Counted from the stretch's first letter, positions 11,625 through 19,991 are shown. The stretch is 64,000 bases of DNA from Sphingobacteriaceae bacterium (GCA_016709575.1 JADJMM010000018.1:1-64000); one strand, 5' to 3'. The notes: generated by a model from the letters alone, not told the origin. Made by a program: numbers and translations.

Positions 11625-13278
11625 TCATTTGTTTTTTTTCAATTCCCCCATTACGTTTTTTCCTTTTGTAGTAAGAGTATAGCGTTGATGCTGACTGTTT
11701 GGTTTATCAGGAATTGTTTTGATATCCATCCAATTTCCTCTAATGGTTCTATGTATTTTCTTACTGCCCTTGTATAGTTTTCCTTTCCTATCCCCTTCAT
11801 CATGTCCTCTCTCTTTAATGGCTCTTTCTCAAGCATCATTAATACCTTGATTGTTTCTATAATTTGGGTGCTAATTTGAGCACTAAGTGATGCACTAAGT
11901 GATGCACTAAGTCGGGCACTAAGTGCAGTACTAAGTGGAGCACTAAGTAAAGCACCAAGTCTGGCACTAAGCTGCTTTATTCCTTTCTCCTCTTTTTTAC
12001 CATCAGTTCTGGCACTATTTGATAAAGGATTGGAATCTGGATGTTTAAACATTTCTATTTCAAAAAAGCTTCTATCGGAATCAGTATCAAAATGAGGACA
12101 GGAGAACCATTATCCTTTAGTGCTTTTAAAATAGCAGGAATACCTGTGGCTTTACCTTCTGTTAATTTTAATTCCTTTAGAAAATCTCCAAGACGTCTAT
12201 TACGATATCTTCTTGGACGAATTGCCCCAGAGTTAAAAGCAGACATTCTAATAGAGCGATCTGGGCCACCATAATTAAGAATAACAATTGACTCAGGATA
12301 AATTCTAATTTCCACAGGTTCTCTTACTTGATAATCTCTATGATAAAGAGCATTTGCAATTGCTTCTTCTAATGCTGCGTATGGATAATTCCAAATTCGA
12401 TCACTTTTTGCTTTTCCTTTGGATTTAATTACTTCTTCTTTTAAAAAATTGGTTTTTAAAAGTTGGAGTGTTTTTTCAATTTGTGCAGGTATAGTTCCAG
12501 TTATTTTAGGAAACTCTTTAAATTTTGGATCTTCAGTTCCATTTGGAAAATGAACGACTTCTACATGGGAGCATGGAAAATACTTTTCAGGATTTTCGGC
12601 AAACATCATCAAAGCGACATTGCGTGGAAAAAGATGCTCGTCTGGTCCTGAAATTAATTCCATCTGATGGAGTATTTCATTGTTAGGTCTTTTACCTACG
12701 TCTCCAGCAAGTTTACTTCCTGTTTTTCGCAGATGATCCTGCACAAGTACCATTGAAATATCATTAACGGAGGCTTGTGTATTAGATCGATCATCATAAG
12801 GGATTTGATTAGCAAGGCTAATAAGTTCTTGCTTTTCCTCAGTGTTAGCCTTTACTGAATTAGCATATTTTCGGATATAGTAAAAGTTACGTTTGTTTGT
12901 GGCGGTAATTTGTTCAGGAACTTCATATGGGCGATTAGAACCACCAGGAATCCAAAGTACAATTATTTGTTTTTTATCTACTGTCTCAATAAACAACTTT
13001 GGATGATATGTGGGATTAATCAAATTATTGAACCCAATCATTTTCTTTTGTATATCCGCAATTACAGATGGCGTAAGACCTTTAACCGGTCTTTTTGCAA
13101 CCTCTTTTTCTTCAACTCCAATTAAAATGTATCCACCACCAGTATTGTCGAAATCATTCGCAAAAGCACAAATACTTCTATAAATAGCATCCGGATTCCA
13201 TCCTTCCTTAAATTCAATCCGATCCGATTCTACTGTTTTTGCAGATAATAAATCTTCTATGTTAATGTGTAATGACAT
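11625..13278 (-). CDS. AlbA_2/Schlafen-type putative DNA-binding regulator with ATPase-like domain
   Basis: The N-terminal AlbA_2 (Schlafen-type, divergent AAA) domain spans about residues 1-150, with RIEFKEGW, CAFANDFDN and GGGYILIGVEE. It is followed by a histidine-kinase-like ATPase fold region (ALEEAIANALYHRDYQVREP, then IVILNYGGPDRSI) as in predicted transcriptional regulators of the COG2865 type. The C-terminal part is a winged-helix-like region. Frameshifts near 12060 and near 11720 break the reading; repaired, the protein runs through a tandem LSAx repeat to QRYTLTTKGKNVMGELKKNK and a TGA at 11627-11625, about 550 residues. It starts 9 bases after the XRE gene and ends 38 bases before the methyltransferase, so it appears co-transcribed with DISARM. 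Related proteins often sit near defence genes; a regulatory role here is inference. Confidence 0.8.
11878..11973 (-). repeat. 12-bp degenerate in-frame tandem repeat (LSAx tetrapeptides)
   Basis: Eight units of a 12-base repeat around gcactaagtg (plus strand) sit inside the AlbA_2 gene. They encode tetrapeptides of the form LSAx (LSAR, LGAL, LSAP, LSTA, LSAR, LSAS, LSAS, LSAQ). The period equals four codons, so copy-number change would keep the frame. It forms a linker between the ATPase-like region and the C-terminal helix-turn-helix region. Similar tetrapeptide linkers occur in this protein type. Confidence 0.85.
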
Positions 13279-13287
13279 AATGTATTT

Positions 13288-13509
13288 TTATGAAGTATGC
13301 TTATTTACGTTTAACTTTTTCTTTTTTATCACCAATAACTCACGAGGATCTGTCCGAAGTAATTCAGCTATCTCATAAAGCATTTCAATACTTGGCTGTC
13401 TTCTGTTCTGTACGTATGAATTAACCATGTTGTAACTCTTGCCTAATTCTGTAGCTAACCAAGTTTGAGTAAGATGCTTTTCTTTTAATACTTCTTTAAT
13501 CCTGTTCAT
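13288..13509 (-). CDS. XRE/Cro-family HTH transcriptional regulator
   Basis: Seventy-three residues that are almost all one helix-turn-helix of the Cro/CI type: LTQTWLATELGKSYNMVNSY (helices 2-3), then NRRQPSIEMLYEIAELL. A short Lys-rich tail follows. It is the first gene of the minus-strand island operon, 9 bases before the AlbA_2 gene. A palindromic sequence lies 26-52 bases upstream of its start, between it and the divergent gene at 13596, a normal place for autoregulation. Probably a repressor of the island operon; the DNA target is inferred, not shown. Confidence 0.88.
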   Translation of the reverse strand: MNRIKEVLKEKHLTQTWLATELGKSYNMVNSYVQNRRQPSIEMLYEIAELLRTDPRELLVIKKKKLNVNKHTS

Positions 13510-13534
13510 GCGTTGTAAATCTATTATTTTTTTT

Positions 13535-13561
13535 GAGATTTATCTCATTTTTTGAGATAAA
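13535..13561. promoter_or_regulatory. Palindromic operator candidate between XRE gene and divergent gene
   Basis: GAGATTTATCTC (13535-13546) is a perfect 12-base palindrome. Its right half TTTATCTC pairs again with GAGATAAA (13554-13561) across a 7-base spacer, giving three half-sites in 27 bases. It lies in the 86-base divergent intergenic region of the XRE regulator, so it is the best candidate for that protein's operator. No footprint evidence. Confidence 0.55.
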
Positions 13562-13595
13562 TTTATGACTGTTACAGAATTGTAAAATTTATACA

Positions 13596-14723
13596 ATGGA
13601 TAAGATAAAATTAAATAGAAGAAATCTATACGACTTAGTTTGGTCTACGCCAATGACATCATTGGCAAAGAAATATTTAATCTCAGACTCGGGATTAAGA
13701 AAAATTTGTGTTAAAATGGATATCCCTCTTCCTAAAGCAGGTCATTGGGAGAAATTAAAAGCCGGAAAAGAAGTTGAAATTACTGAGCTACCAACCAACT
13801 ACAATGGAACTACTGAAATTTCACTTGACCTAAGAAAAGAAGGAGAAGAAAGTTTAAAAGGTAAGCAATCTCCTGAAGAAGTTTTGAAAGATGAAATTGA
13901 ATCTGATGCATCACTTAATATTGTTGTACCAGATACACTTACAAAGCCCCATAAGTTAATAGCTGAAACTAAGAATGCGCATATAAATAATGAAAATCGC
14001 CATAGTAAAAACTTCACAGGTTATTTAAGGAGTCCATTAAGTATTTCTGCAACTAAACTTAATTATAGCAGAGCTTTAAGGATAATGGATACGTTTATTA
14101 AAGCTATGGAGCAGAGAGGACATGCGTTTCAATTAAAGAACGATTCAGCCCAACTTTTAATATATGGTGAAGAATTTACAATTAGTATTAGAGAAAAAAA
14201 CAATAGAATTCCAAAACCAAAAACTGGAAGTTGGCAAGAATATGATTATGTCCCTTCCGGAATATTAGTCTTTTCACTAAGGATTAGTTATCATAATATT
14301 GAATGGACAGACGGTAGACTGCCATTAGAGAAGCAATTATCAAAAATAGTAGCCAAGATCGAAATAAAAGGTGCTGAAGAAAGGGACATGCATTTGAGAT
14401 GGGCGAAAGAAAGGGAAATTCAGGCAGAACTTGATAGAATTAAGAAGGCAAAAGAGCAGGAAATTGAGGATGAATTGGTTAAATTCAAGTTGCTTAAGAA
14501 AAAGGCTAAGCTTTGGAGGGAAGCAACCGAAATTCGGGCTTATTTGGGCAGTTTAGAGGAGAAAGCAGCAAAGGAGCAGACTCTGACCGATGAGCTCAAG
14601 AATTGGCTAAAATGGGCGCACAAAAAGGTAGATTGGTACGATCCGAACATTGAAGCACAAGATCCTTTAATGGAAGGGGTGGATAAAGAAAACTTGACTT
14701 TTAAGAAATCTGGTTATTATTAG
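13596..14723 (+). CDS. Conserved protein of unknown function with N-terminal HTH-like domain
   Basis: A protein of 375 residues, transcribed away from the DISARM operon. The first 55 residues (LYDLVWSTPMTSLAKKYLIS, then GLRKICVKMDIPLPKAGHWE) look like a helix-turn-helix-like domain seen at the start of many uncharacterised bacterial proteins. The middle (residues about 75-145) is polar and low in structure; the C-terminal third is a charged, Lys/Glu-rich helix, probably coiled coil (MHLRWAKEREIQAELDRIKK). There is no signal peptide or membrane segment. The ATG at 13596 is shared with the operator region of the divergent XRE gene. Function unknown; it may be island cargo or a DNA-binding partner. 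Confidence 0.75.
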   Translation: MDKIKLNRRNLYDLVWSTPMTSLAKKYLISDSGLRKICVKMDIPLPKAGHWEKLKAGKEVEITELPTNYNGTTEISLDLRKEGEESLKGKQSPEEVLKDEIESDASLNIVVPDTLTKPHKLIAETKNAHINNENRHSKNFTGYLRSPLSISATKLNYSRALRIMDTFIKAMEQRGHAFQLKNDSAQLLIYGEEFTISIREKNNRIPKPKTGSWQEYDYVPSGILVFSLRISYHNIEWTDGRLPLEKQLSKIVAKIEIKGAEERDMHLRWAKEREIQAELDRIKKAKEQEIEDELVKFKLLKKKAKLWREATEIRAYLGSLEEKAAKEQTLTDELKNWLKWAHKKVDWYDPNIEAQDPLMEGVDKENLTFKKSGYY

Positions 14724-14994
14724 CCCTTTTCTAAAATAGCGGTTATTTCCCTAATGAAGTTTTTATAGAACTCGTGAATTTTATTAAATCTTCGGTAAAC
14801 CGAACCGCGTTTTTTACTTCCTTTGTAGAAGCTTGATTAGGAGGACTTTTAGTTTTTTTAGGGTTTGAACCTTGTAAAAGGGAGCCCGCAGATAAATACT
14901 AAAGTCCGCCTAAGGCGGACTTTTTTGTTTTAAAAAGCACACTTCACTTCATATTTAGTTTTTGTATATTTATTTCAATTTAAAGCAATACTCC
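14724..14994. other. Island edge: 271-base intergenic region with remnant-like ORF
   Basis: No convincing gene. On the minus strand an open frame ending at TAA 14745-14743 reads GSNPKKTKSPPNQ...EVKNAVRFTEDLIKFT, which looks like the tail of a lost gene but has no visible start domain. A weak tRNA T-arm-like string (gggtttgaacc, about 14860-14870) is present but does not fold properly. The strong terminator at 14901-14930 follows. This is the likely right boundary of the accessory island. Confidence 0.4.
14901..14930 (+). terminator. Rho-independent terminator
   Basis: AAAGTCCGCC-TAA-GGCGGACTTT forms a perfect 10-base stem with a 3-base loop followed by TTTTGTTT. It works in the plus direction after the 375-residue gene and, because the stem has A on the other side, could also work for minus-strand transcripts. 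Confidence 0.85.
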
Positions 14995-16620
14995 ATGAAA
15001 CAATCCTTGATAATTCTCTTGCTAATAGTTTGCATTAAAATAAATGCACAAACATCACCTGCTGTAACTTGGACCTTTGGTATTAATTCAGCTTGTTTTG
15101 GAAGTGCTGCTGCCGCTGATTTGGATAATGATGGGAAGAAAGAGATTGTGTTTGCAACTTATAATGATGACGGAAAAGTATATTGTCTAAATGCCGAAAA
15201 CGGTAGTTTAAATTGGTCGTACAATATTGGTGGTTGTGGTGATGTGGCATTAAATATTTACGATCTAGATTCAGACGGACAATTAGATGTTTTTGTAAAT
15301 GGTTCCTGCAATCCTACTGCCTTTTGCATAAAGGGGAACACTGGCGTACTAACATGGTCGGTTGCTTCAGGTGGCGGCGACTCTCCTGCAACAATAGCAG
15401 AGATGGATGCGGATGGAAAACCTGAAATAGTTTTTGGAAATTTTTCAGGACAAGTACGAATTCTTAACGGGGAGGATGGCTCTTTAGCAAAAAGTGTGCA
15501 AGTATTTACGAATACAATACAAACTGATCCGGTTTTGGTGGATGCAAATAGCGATGGAAAATTAGATTTTATTGTAGGAAGTTATTTTGCTACCGCAGGC
15601 ACTTATTATCTTCATTGTTACGATTACACAACTGCAACTCCTATTTGGACGCACACTGAAACAGCGGTTGGTAGTTTTTATGCATACCATGGTGGTGCTT
15701 TAGCTGATGTAGATAAAGACGGAAAATTAGAATATGTACTAGGAACAAATGATGGAGTAGTAAAAGCATTTAATGCGGAAGACGGCTCAGTCTTATGGAC
15801 AAAGGCAAGTACAGGAGGTTCATGTTTTGGTCCTGTTTCTATTGCTGATGTAAACGCTGATGATACACTGGATGTAATTTACCATCGCCTGAATACTAAC
15901 ACCGGTATTGAAGTTATAAATGGATTCAACGCTAAATCAGAATGGAATTATCCTGTACCATTACAAGGTTCTTTTAGAGGTAGTGTTGTAAGTGATTTAA
16001 ATGGAAATGGAAAATTAGATTTGGTGTCTTCTCATTACATGGGCAAAGTGTATGCAGTAGAACCTTTCCTTGGAAACCTTTGGACGTTTGATGCACTTTC
16101 TTATTTCCCAACTTATCCAAGTACGGTTCCTTATATCTCGGCCGACAATGCGCCATTAGTTTCTGATTTTGACGGAGACGGAATGTTGGATGTTTTCTTT
16201 GTTATGGGATATGGAACTTATACTGTTAATCAAAATGCCACCGGAAAAGCTTTTATGGTGAAAGGTGGAGTTGGTACTTGTCCTGAATGGCTAATGTTTC
16301 GTTACGATCAAAAAAGAAGTGGTTATTTACCAAAGGCTGATATACTTTCTCAATGTGCTGTAACAGGTATTAAAAGTCAACCAACAATTGAATCACAAAT
16401 TAAAATATATCCAAACCCGGCAACAAATATTTTAAATATTGGAAGCATATATAATTCTAAGATAGAGTGGGTTGTTGTATTGGATATACTCGGAAGAAAA
16501 GTTTTAGAACTAAAAGGAAATAAATCTCAAATAAATATTGAAGCCTTAGAGCAAGGTATCTATCAATTGCAAATAATTTCTGAAGGAAAAAATTATTCGA
16601 GTAAGTTTATTAAGGAGTAA
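14995..16620 (+). CDS. Secreted FG-GAP/VCBS-repeat protein with T9SS sorting tail
   Basis: 541 residues from ATG 14995; an upstream in-frame ATG (14962) would put 11 residues before the signal peptide, so it is not chosen. The signal peptide is MKQSLIILLLIVCIKINAQ. Eight calcium-loop-like repeats follow about every 45-60 residues (DLDNDGKKEIVFA, DLDSDGQLDVFV, EMDADGKPEIVFG, DANSDGKLDFIVG, DVDKDGKLEYVLG, DLNGNGKLDLVSS, DFDGDGMLDVFFV), as in a beta-propeller of the integrin-alpha type. The C-terminus carries a type A T9SS sorting domain (IKIYPNPATNILNI ... GIYQLQIISEGK). It is probably exported across the outer membrane and attached or released at the surface. Ligand unknown. Convergent with the next gene, 3 bases apart. 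Confidence 0.88.
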   Translation: MKQSLIILLLIVCIKINAQTSPAVTWTFGINSACFGSAAAADLDNDGKKEIVFATYNDDGKVYCLNAENGSLNWSYNIGGCGDVALNIYDLDSDGQLDVFVNGSCNPTAFCIKGNTGVLTWSVASGGGDSPATIAEMDADGKPEIVFGNFSGQVRILNGEDGSLAKSVQVFTNTIQTDPVLVDANSDGKLDFIVGSYFATAGTYYLHCYDYTTATPIWTHTETAVGSFYAYHGGALADVDKDGKLEYVLGTNDGVVKAFNAEDGSVLWTKASTGGSCFGPVSIADVNADDTLDVIYHRLNTNTGIEVINGFNAKSEWNYPVPLQGSFRGSVVSDLNGNGKLDLVSSHYMGKVYAVEPFLGNLWTFDALSYFPTYPSTVPYISADNAPLVSDFDGDGMLDVFFVMGYGTYTVNQNATGKAFMVKGGVGTCPEWLMFRYDQKRSGYLPKADILSQCAVTGIKSQPTIESQIKIYPNPATNILNIGSIYNSKIEWVVVLDILGRKVLELKGNKSQINIEALEQGIYQLQIISEGKNYSSKFIKE

Positions 16621-16623
16621 ATC

Positions 16624-18303
16624 TTAATCAGCAATCTCAAACAAATAACATTGCTCACTTAAACCCTCGGTGTGAACCAATTTTAATTTGGCAGGGTATT
16701 TTTCCATTATCGGTTGGATAATGTTGTGAACCGTGTTAATGATTTGTCCTGTGTTTTTACTTGGATCAATTCTTAAACTAGCCACCATAATGTGTGTCAC
16801 ATTTTGTTTTTTAAAGTAGGCGAGGGCGCTGTCAGGATGTGATTGTTGTGTTAAGGAATCTTTTTTAATGACACTGTAAATCGGGAAAAACTTTTTACCT
16901 TTTCCATACACAAAACTCATTGGGGCTTTTCTACAAGCCACTAAAGTTTCTTTCTTTAAACTATCGGCGCACCATTCACTGCAACGTAAATAATTTTGCC
17001 AGTCGGATGTATATCCAAAATATTTATCGCCTTTTAAATTTTTAGTAACAACAGGTAAGTTAGGAAAACCACGTTTCACGCTTGATAAAAATACCGAACC
17101 AATTACCATTACAATTACAGCAGTGTAAATTAATTTTCCCATGCCGCCATTTTTAGTGTAATGATAGAAAGCATAAAAAATTAACAACAACATTACAGGC
17201 ATACAAACTAAAATGATACGTGGTTGGTCCCAACGCGCCTGTAGAATAATAAAGGATAATAAAGCCTGCGCGCCCGAAAAGAATCCGAATAATAATAATG
17301 GTTTGTTTTTTTGTTTGTAGACTAAATATAACCCCAACAATGTAATCACCACCACCAAAAAGGCAAGCATGCCGTAAACTTCAAACGACATTTCATCTCT
17401 CCATCCAATAATTTGAAAGAAACGTTTAGAGAGGTATAAATTACTATTGTCAAAAAAGCGCTGAATGAAACCACCAAAGTTTTCATTACCTTTGCTCACA
17501 TCGTAAGGGTCGACTTGTAATAAAATTTTCCCTTGTCCGCTAAATTGATTTTGTGCGCCCCAAACTAATCTAACAATTCCTTCATAAGCAATTTTGAAAA
17601 CTAAATACGAAGCCAGGCTGGCACCAAGCGCTTTCCAATTTTTTTCTAAAAAGAAAAACAACATAATAGCAGGCACAACAACAACTGCCGAACTTTTAGC
17701 AGTCCCCATTAAAAACATACTTAAGCCTAACATTAACCATGTTTTCCACTGTGTACCGAAGTTTACATTTTCTTTATTAACGGCATCCATGGTTTTGGTA
17801 GCGTAAAAGAAAAATAAACCCTGTAAGAAAAAGTAAAACGCTTCAGTAAACGTCATGCTGGCGTAATACAAAATCAAATGGTTCATAGCCGCAAAAACAG
17901 CTACGGGAATAAATACAACAAACGGAATTCGTTTCTCGAAAGATTTATAAAACAAAACAAATCCTCCAACATTAAACGCGAGCGAGAAAATTTTAAAGAC
18001 AATTAAATTAGTTCCGAAAAAATTAGTGAGCAATCCTAAAAACAAAGGATAGAGTGGGGCATTTTGAGTATAGAAATATTTTGGGAACTCATTAACGTAA
18101 CGCCAGCCGGCTTCAATGTATAAAGCGTCATCGTGAGCCTCACTAATGCGCGCATTAAAAAACAGAATAGAAAATAGAGCACATAAAGCAGTAAGGGTAT
18201 AAAATACTTTGGTATTATTGGCAATAAACCAGTTCTCGAATTTAACCAGACCTTCAGTCGGTTTTTTAGCGGTTGTTTTTGCTTTAGCAGCCGTTTTACT
18301 CAT
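16624..18303 (-). CDS. GT-C family glycosyltransferase (family 39-like), membrane
   Basis: 559 residues. A short Lys/Ala-rich cytoplasmic tail is followed by a first membrane helix, then a periplasmic loop with EAHDDALYIEAGWRY, where the DD/E pair matches the acidic active-site motif of GT-C (PMT/ArnT-like) enzymes that use polyprenyl-phosphate sugars. About ten to twelve membrane segments follow, with a C-terminal soluble domain of about 130 residues. It likely transfers a sugar to protein or lipid on the periplasmic side; donor and acceptor are not readable. It stands alone between a convergent T9SS protein and a divergent methyltransferase. Confidence 0.75.
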   Translation of the reverse strand: MSKTAAKAKTTAKKPTEGLVKFENWFIANNTKVFYTLTALCALFSILFFNARISEAHDDALYIEAGWRYVNEFPKYFYTQNAPLYPLFLGLLTNFFGTNLIVFKIFSLAFNVGGFVLFYKSFEKRIPFVVFIPVAVFAAMNHLILYYASMTFTEAFYFFLQGLFFFYATKTMDAVNKENVNFGTQWKTWLMLGLSMFLMGTAKSSAVVVVPAIMLFFFLEKNWKALGASLASYLVFKIAYEGIVRLVWGAQNQFSGQGKILLQVDPYDVSKGNENFGGFIQRFFDNSNLYLSKRFFQIIGWRDEMSFEVYGMLAFLVVVITLLGLYLVYKQKNKPLLLFGFFSGAQALLSFIILQARWDQPRIILVCMPVMLLLIFYAFYHYTKNGGMGKLIYTAVIVMVIGSVFLSSVKRGFPNLPVVTKNLKGDKYFGYTSDWQNYLRCSEWCADSLKKETLVACRKAPMSFVYGKGKKFFPIYSVIKKDSLTQQSHPDSALAYFKKQNVTHIMVASLRIDPSKNTGQIINTVHNIIQPIMEKYPAKLKLVHTEGLSEQCYLFEIAD

Positions 18304-18388
18304 ACCTGCAAATGTAGCAAAATATGTATATTTTAAATTGAATTTATAGGTTAAAATAACAGGAATAAGCCGTATTTTTACGTCCGAA

Positions 18389-19153
18389 ATGTTTCATTTT
18401 CTATTACGTACCATACCGCGCCCGATACTTATCACATTTAGCTTGTGGTTTAGTAAAATTGCACCTTTATTATATTACGGTACCCGTTACGAAGACCCTA
18501 TTAGTGGCAAAACCTACCGCAAATTTTTACCTTATGGGTATAGCGGCCGCGCTAAACGTAAAAACGTTTTATGTCCGGGTAGTTTATCTTTAGAGCGTCA
18601 CCGTTTATTGTGGTTGTATTTAAAACAGAAAACCAATTTCTTTACAGAGAAGCATAAAGTTTTACATATAGCGCCTGAGCAATGTTTTTATAAATTGTTC
18701 AGAGCCATGAAAAATTTAGATTACACAACTGGTGATTATAATTCGCCAATAGCTGATATACATTTTGATTTGCATAAAGCACCTTTCGAGAATAATACAT
18801 TTGATGTGGTGTTTTGTAATCACGTTTTAGAACATGTTGAAGATGCCGACCAATGCATGCGTGAATTATATCGTATCATGAAACCCGGAGGTTGGGGAAT
18901 TTTTCAAGTGCCTTTAGATACTACAAGAGCTACCACTTACGAAGACAAATCAATAACCAGCGAAGAAGACCGCGAAAAACATTTCTGGCAAAAAGACCAT
19001 TTACGTTTATTCGGTTTAGATTATAAAGACAAATTAGCCGCAGCAGGATTTAAAGTTGCGGTTGATGATTTTGTAAATACCCTCGGCGCAGATTTAGTAG
19101 ATCGTTACAGATTACCTGCCGGTGAGATGATTTATATGTGTAGGAAAGACTAG
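18389..19153 (+). CDS. Class I SAM-dependent methyltransferase
   Basis: 254 residues. A Rossmann methyltransferase of the Methyltransf_11 type: KVLHIAPEQCF at the motif I position, YTTGDYNSPIADIHFD with acidic residues, FDVVFCNHVLEHVEDADQCM (motif II and the LEHV motif), and MKPGGWGIFQVPL (motif III). Upstream of the fold lie about 85 residues with a Cys and RKNVLCPGS, seen in a Bacteroidota family of small methyltransferases. Substrate unknown. The divergent GT-C gene shares the 85-base upstream region, which contains a TATTTTTA box near the start. Confidence 0.78.
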   Translation: MFHFLLRTIPRPILITFSLWFSKIAPLLYYGTRYEDPISGKTYRKFLPYGYSGRAKRKNVLCPGSLSLERHRLLWLYLKQKTNFFTEKHKVLHIAPEQCFYKLFRAMKNLDYTTGDYNSPIADIHFDLHKAPFENNTFDVVFCNHVLEHVEDADQCMRELYRIMKPGGWGIFQVPLDTTRATTYEDKSITSEEDREKHFWQKDHLRLFGLDYKDKLAAAGFKVAVDDFVNTLGADLVDRYRLPAGEMIYMCRKD

Positions 19154-19156
19154 GAA

Positions 19157-19180
19157 GTGGCTTCGACTACGCTCAACCAC
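19157..19180 (-). repeat. Hairpin repeat, family A copy 1
   Basis: On the minus strand it reads GTGGTT-GAGCGTAGTCGA-AGCCAC: a 12-base core between 6-base arms that pair with one mismatch. It lies in the convergent gap between the methyltransferase gene and dapB. It shares its core with four other copies in the window. Confidence 0.75.
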
Positions 19181-19219
19181 CGGAATTCTATATCACAATG
19201 ACTTAGCAGAAACAAAGCG

Positions 19220-19243
19220 GTGACTGAGCGAAGCCGAAGTCAC
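19220..19243 (+). repeat. Hairpin repeat, family A copy 2
   Basis: GTGACT-GAGCGAAGCCGA-AGTCAC, arms perfectly complementary. It lies 39 bases from copy 1 in opposite orientation, so the pair could also form a larger structure that ends both convergent transcripts. The core differs from the commoner form at two positions. Confidence 0.75.
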
Positions 19244-19246
19244 TGA

Positions 19247-19963
19247 TTAAATCAAATCACTCATCGTGTAAATTCCCTTTTTCTTATTCAGGAATTCAGC
19301 GGCCATTACTGCACCTAATGCAAAGCCTTTGCGGTTGTGGGCTTTGTGCATTATTTCGATATCATCAATTGGAGAAGTGTATTTTAAAATGTGTGTGCCA
19401 GGCACTTCGCCTTCTCTTTTGTCTTCAATAAAAAGCGTGTTGTCATCCTGACGTGAGTCAGGATCTATACTCCATTTCGTTTTTCTATTGAGTTTCTCAA
19501 TCACTTGTTCCGCCAATGTAATTGCAGTACCGCTTGGTTTATCTAATTTATGAATGTGATGAATTTCTTCCATGCTTACATTGTAATCAGGATAGTTGTT
19601 CATCAGCTCCGCTAAATATTTATTCACTTTAAAAAATAAATTCACACCTATACTAAAATTAGTGGCGTGAAACAAAGCGTGATTTCCTTTTTTGCAATCT
19701 GATGTTATCTTTTCGAAATTATCGTACCAACCGGTTGTTCCCACAACAATTGGTAAGTTGGCATTAAAACATTTGTAAATATTTTCTTCTACAGTGTGAG
19801 GGGTGCTAAATTCAATAGCAACATCTCCTGCTGCTAATTGTTCTTTGGTAATGGAAGAATGATTGGTTTCATCCACTTTCAAAATAATTTCATGTTTACG
19901 GTCGAGAGCAATTTTCTCAATTTCCTTTCCCATTTTTCCGTAACCTAACAAAACAATTTTCAT
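19247..19963 (-). CDS. dapB: 4-hydroxy-tetrahydrodipicolinate reductase
   Basis: Reduces 4-hydroxy-tetrahydrodipicolinate with NAD(P)H in the lysine/diaminopimelate pathway, so it feeds peptidoglycan synthesis. 238 residues, normal length. Seen: N-terminal nucleotide site MKIVLLGYGKMGKEIEKIA, EFSTPHTVEENIYKC and VVGTTGW, catalytic region MEEIHHIHKLDKPSGTA (the His-His and Lys of the DapB signature), and C-terminal AHNRKGFALGAVMAAEFL. Codons around 19443-19466 carry a hairpin repeat of family B that encodes IDPDSRQDD in a surface-loop position. Downstream in the same direction from DUF5683, YihY and dacB, with short gaps, so possibly one transcript. Confidence 0.95.
   Translation of the reverse strand: MKIVLLGYGKMGKEIEKIALDRKHEIILKVDETNHSSITKEQLAAGDVAIEFSTPHTVEENIYKCFNANLPIVVGTTGWYDNFEKITSDCKKGNHALFHATNFSIGVNLFFKVNKYLAELMNNYPDYNVSMEEIHHIHKLDKPSGTAITLAEQVIEKLNRKTKWSIDPDSRQDDNTLFIEDKREGEVPGTHILKYTSPIDDIEIMHKAHNRKGFALGAVMAAEFLNKKKGIYTMSDLI
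19443..19466 (-). repeat. Hairpin repeat family B inside the dapB coding region
   Basis: ATCCTGAC-GTGA-GTCAGGAT (19445-19464) has a perfect 8-base stem. With its flanks (GTC before, CT after) it matches the intergenic copy at 30431-30456. It stays in the dapB reading frame and encodes DPDSRQDD. Confidence 0.65.
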
Positions 19964-19991
19964 ACATTTCTTTTTTTAACCACTAATTACA

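Noticed and set aside
1..14723. Class 1 DISARM or BREX/Dnd system
   Set aside because: No SNF2 helicase (drmD), adenine methylase (drmMI), PglZ, BrxL or DndCDE motif is visible; the methylase is a cytosine-5 enzyme.
14850..14895. tRNA or tmRNA 3' end
   Set aside because: The gggtttgaacc string looks like a T-arm, but the flanking arms do not pair and no anticodon or acceptor stem can be built.
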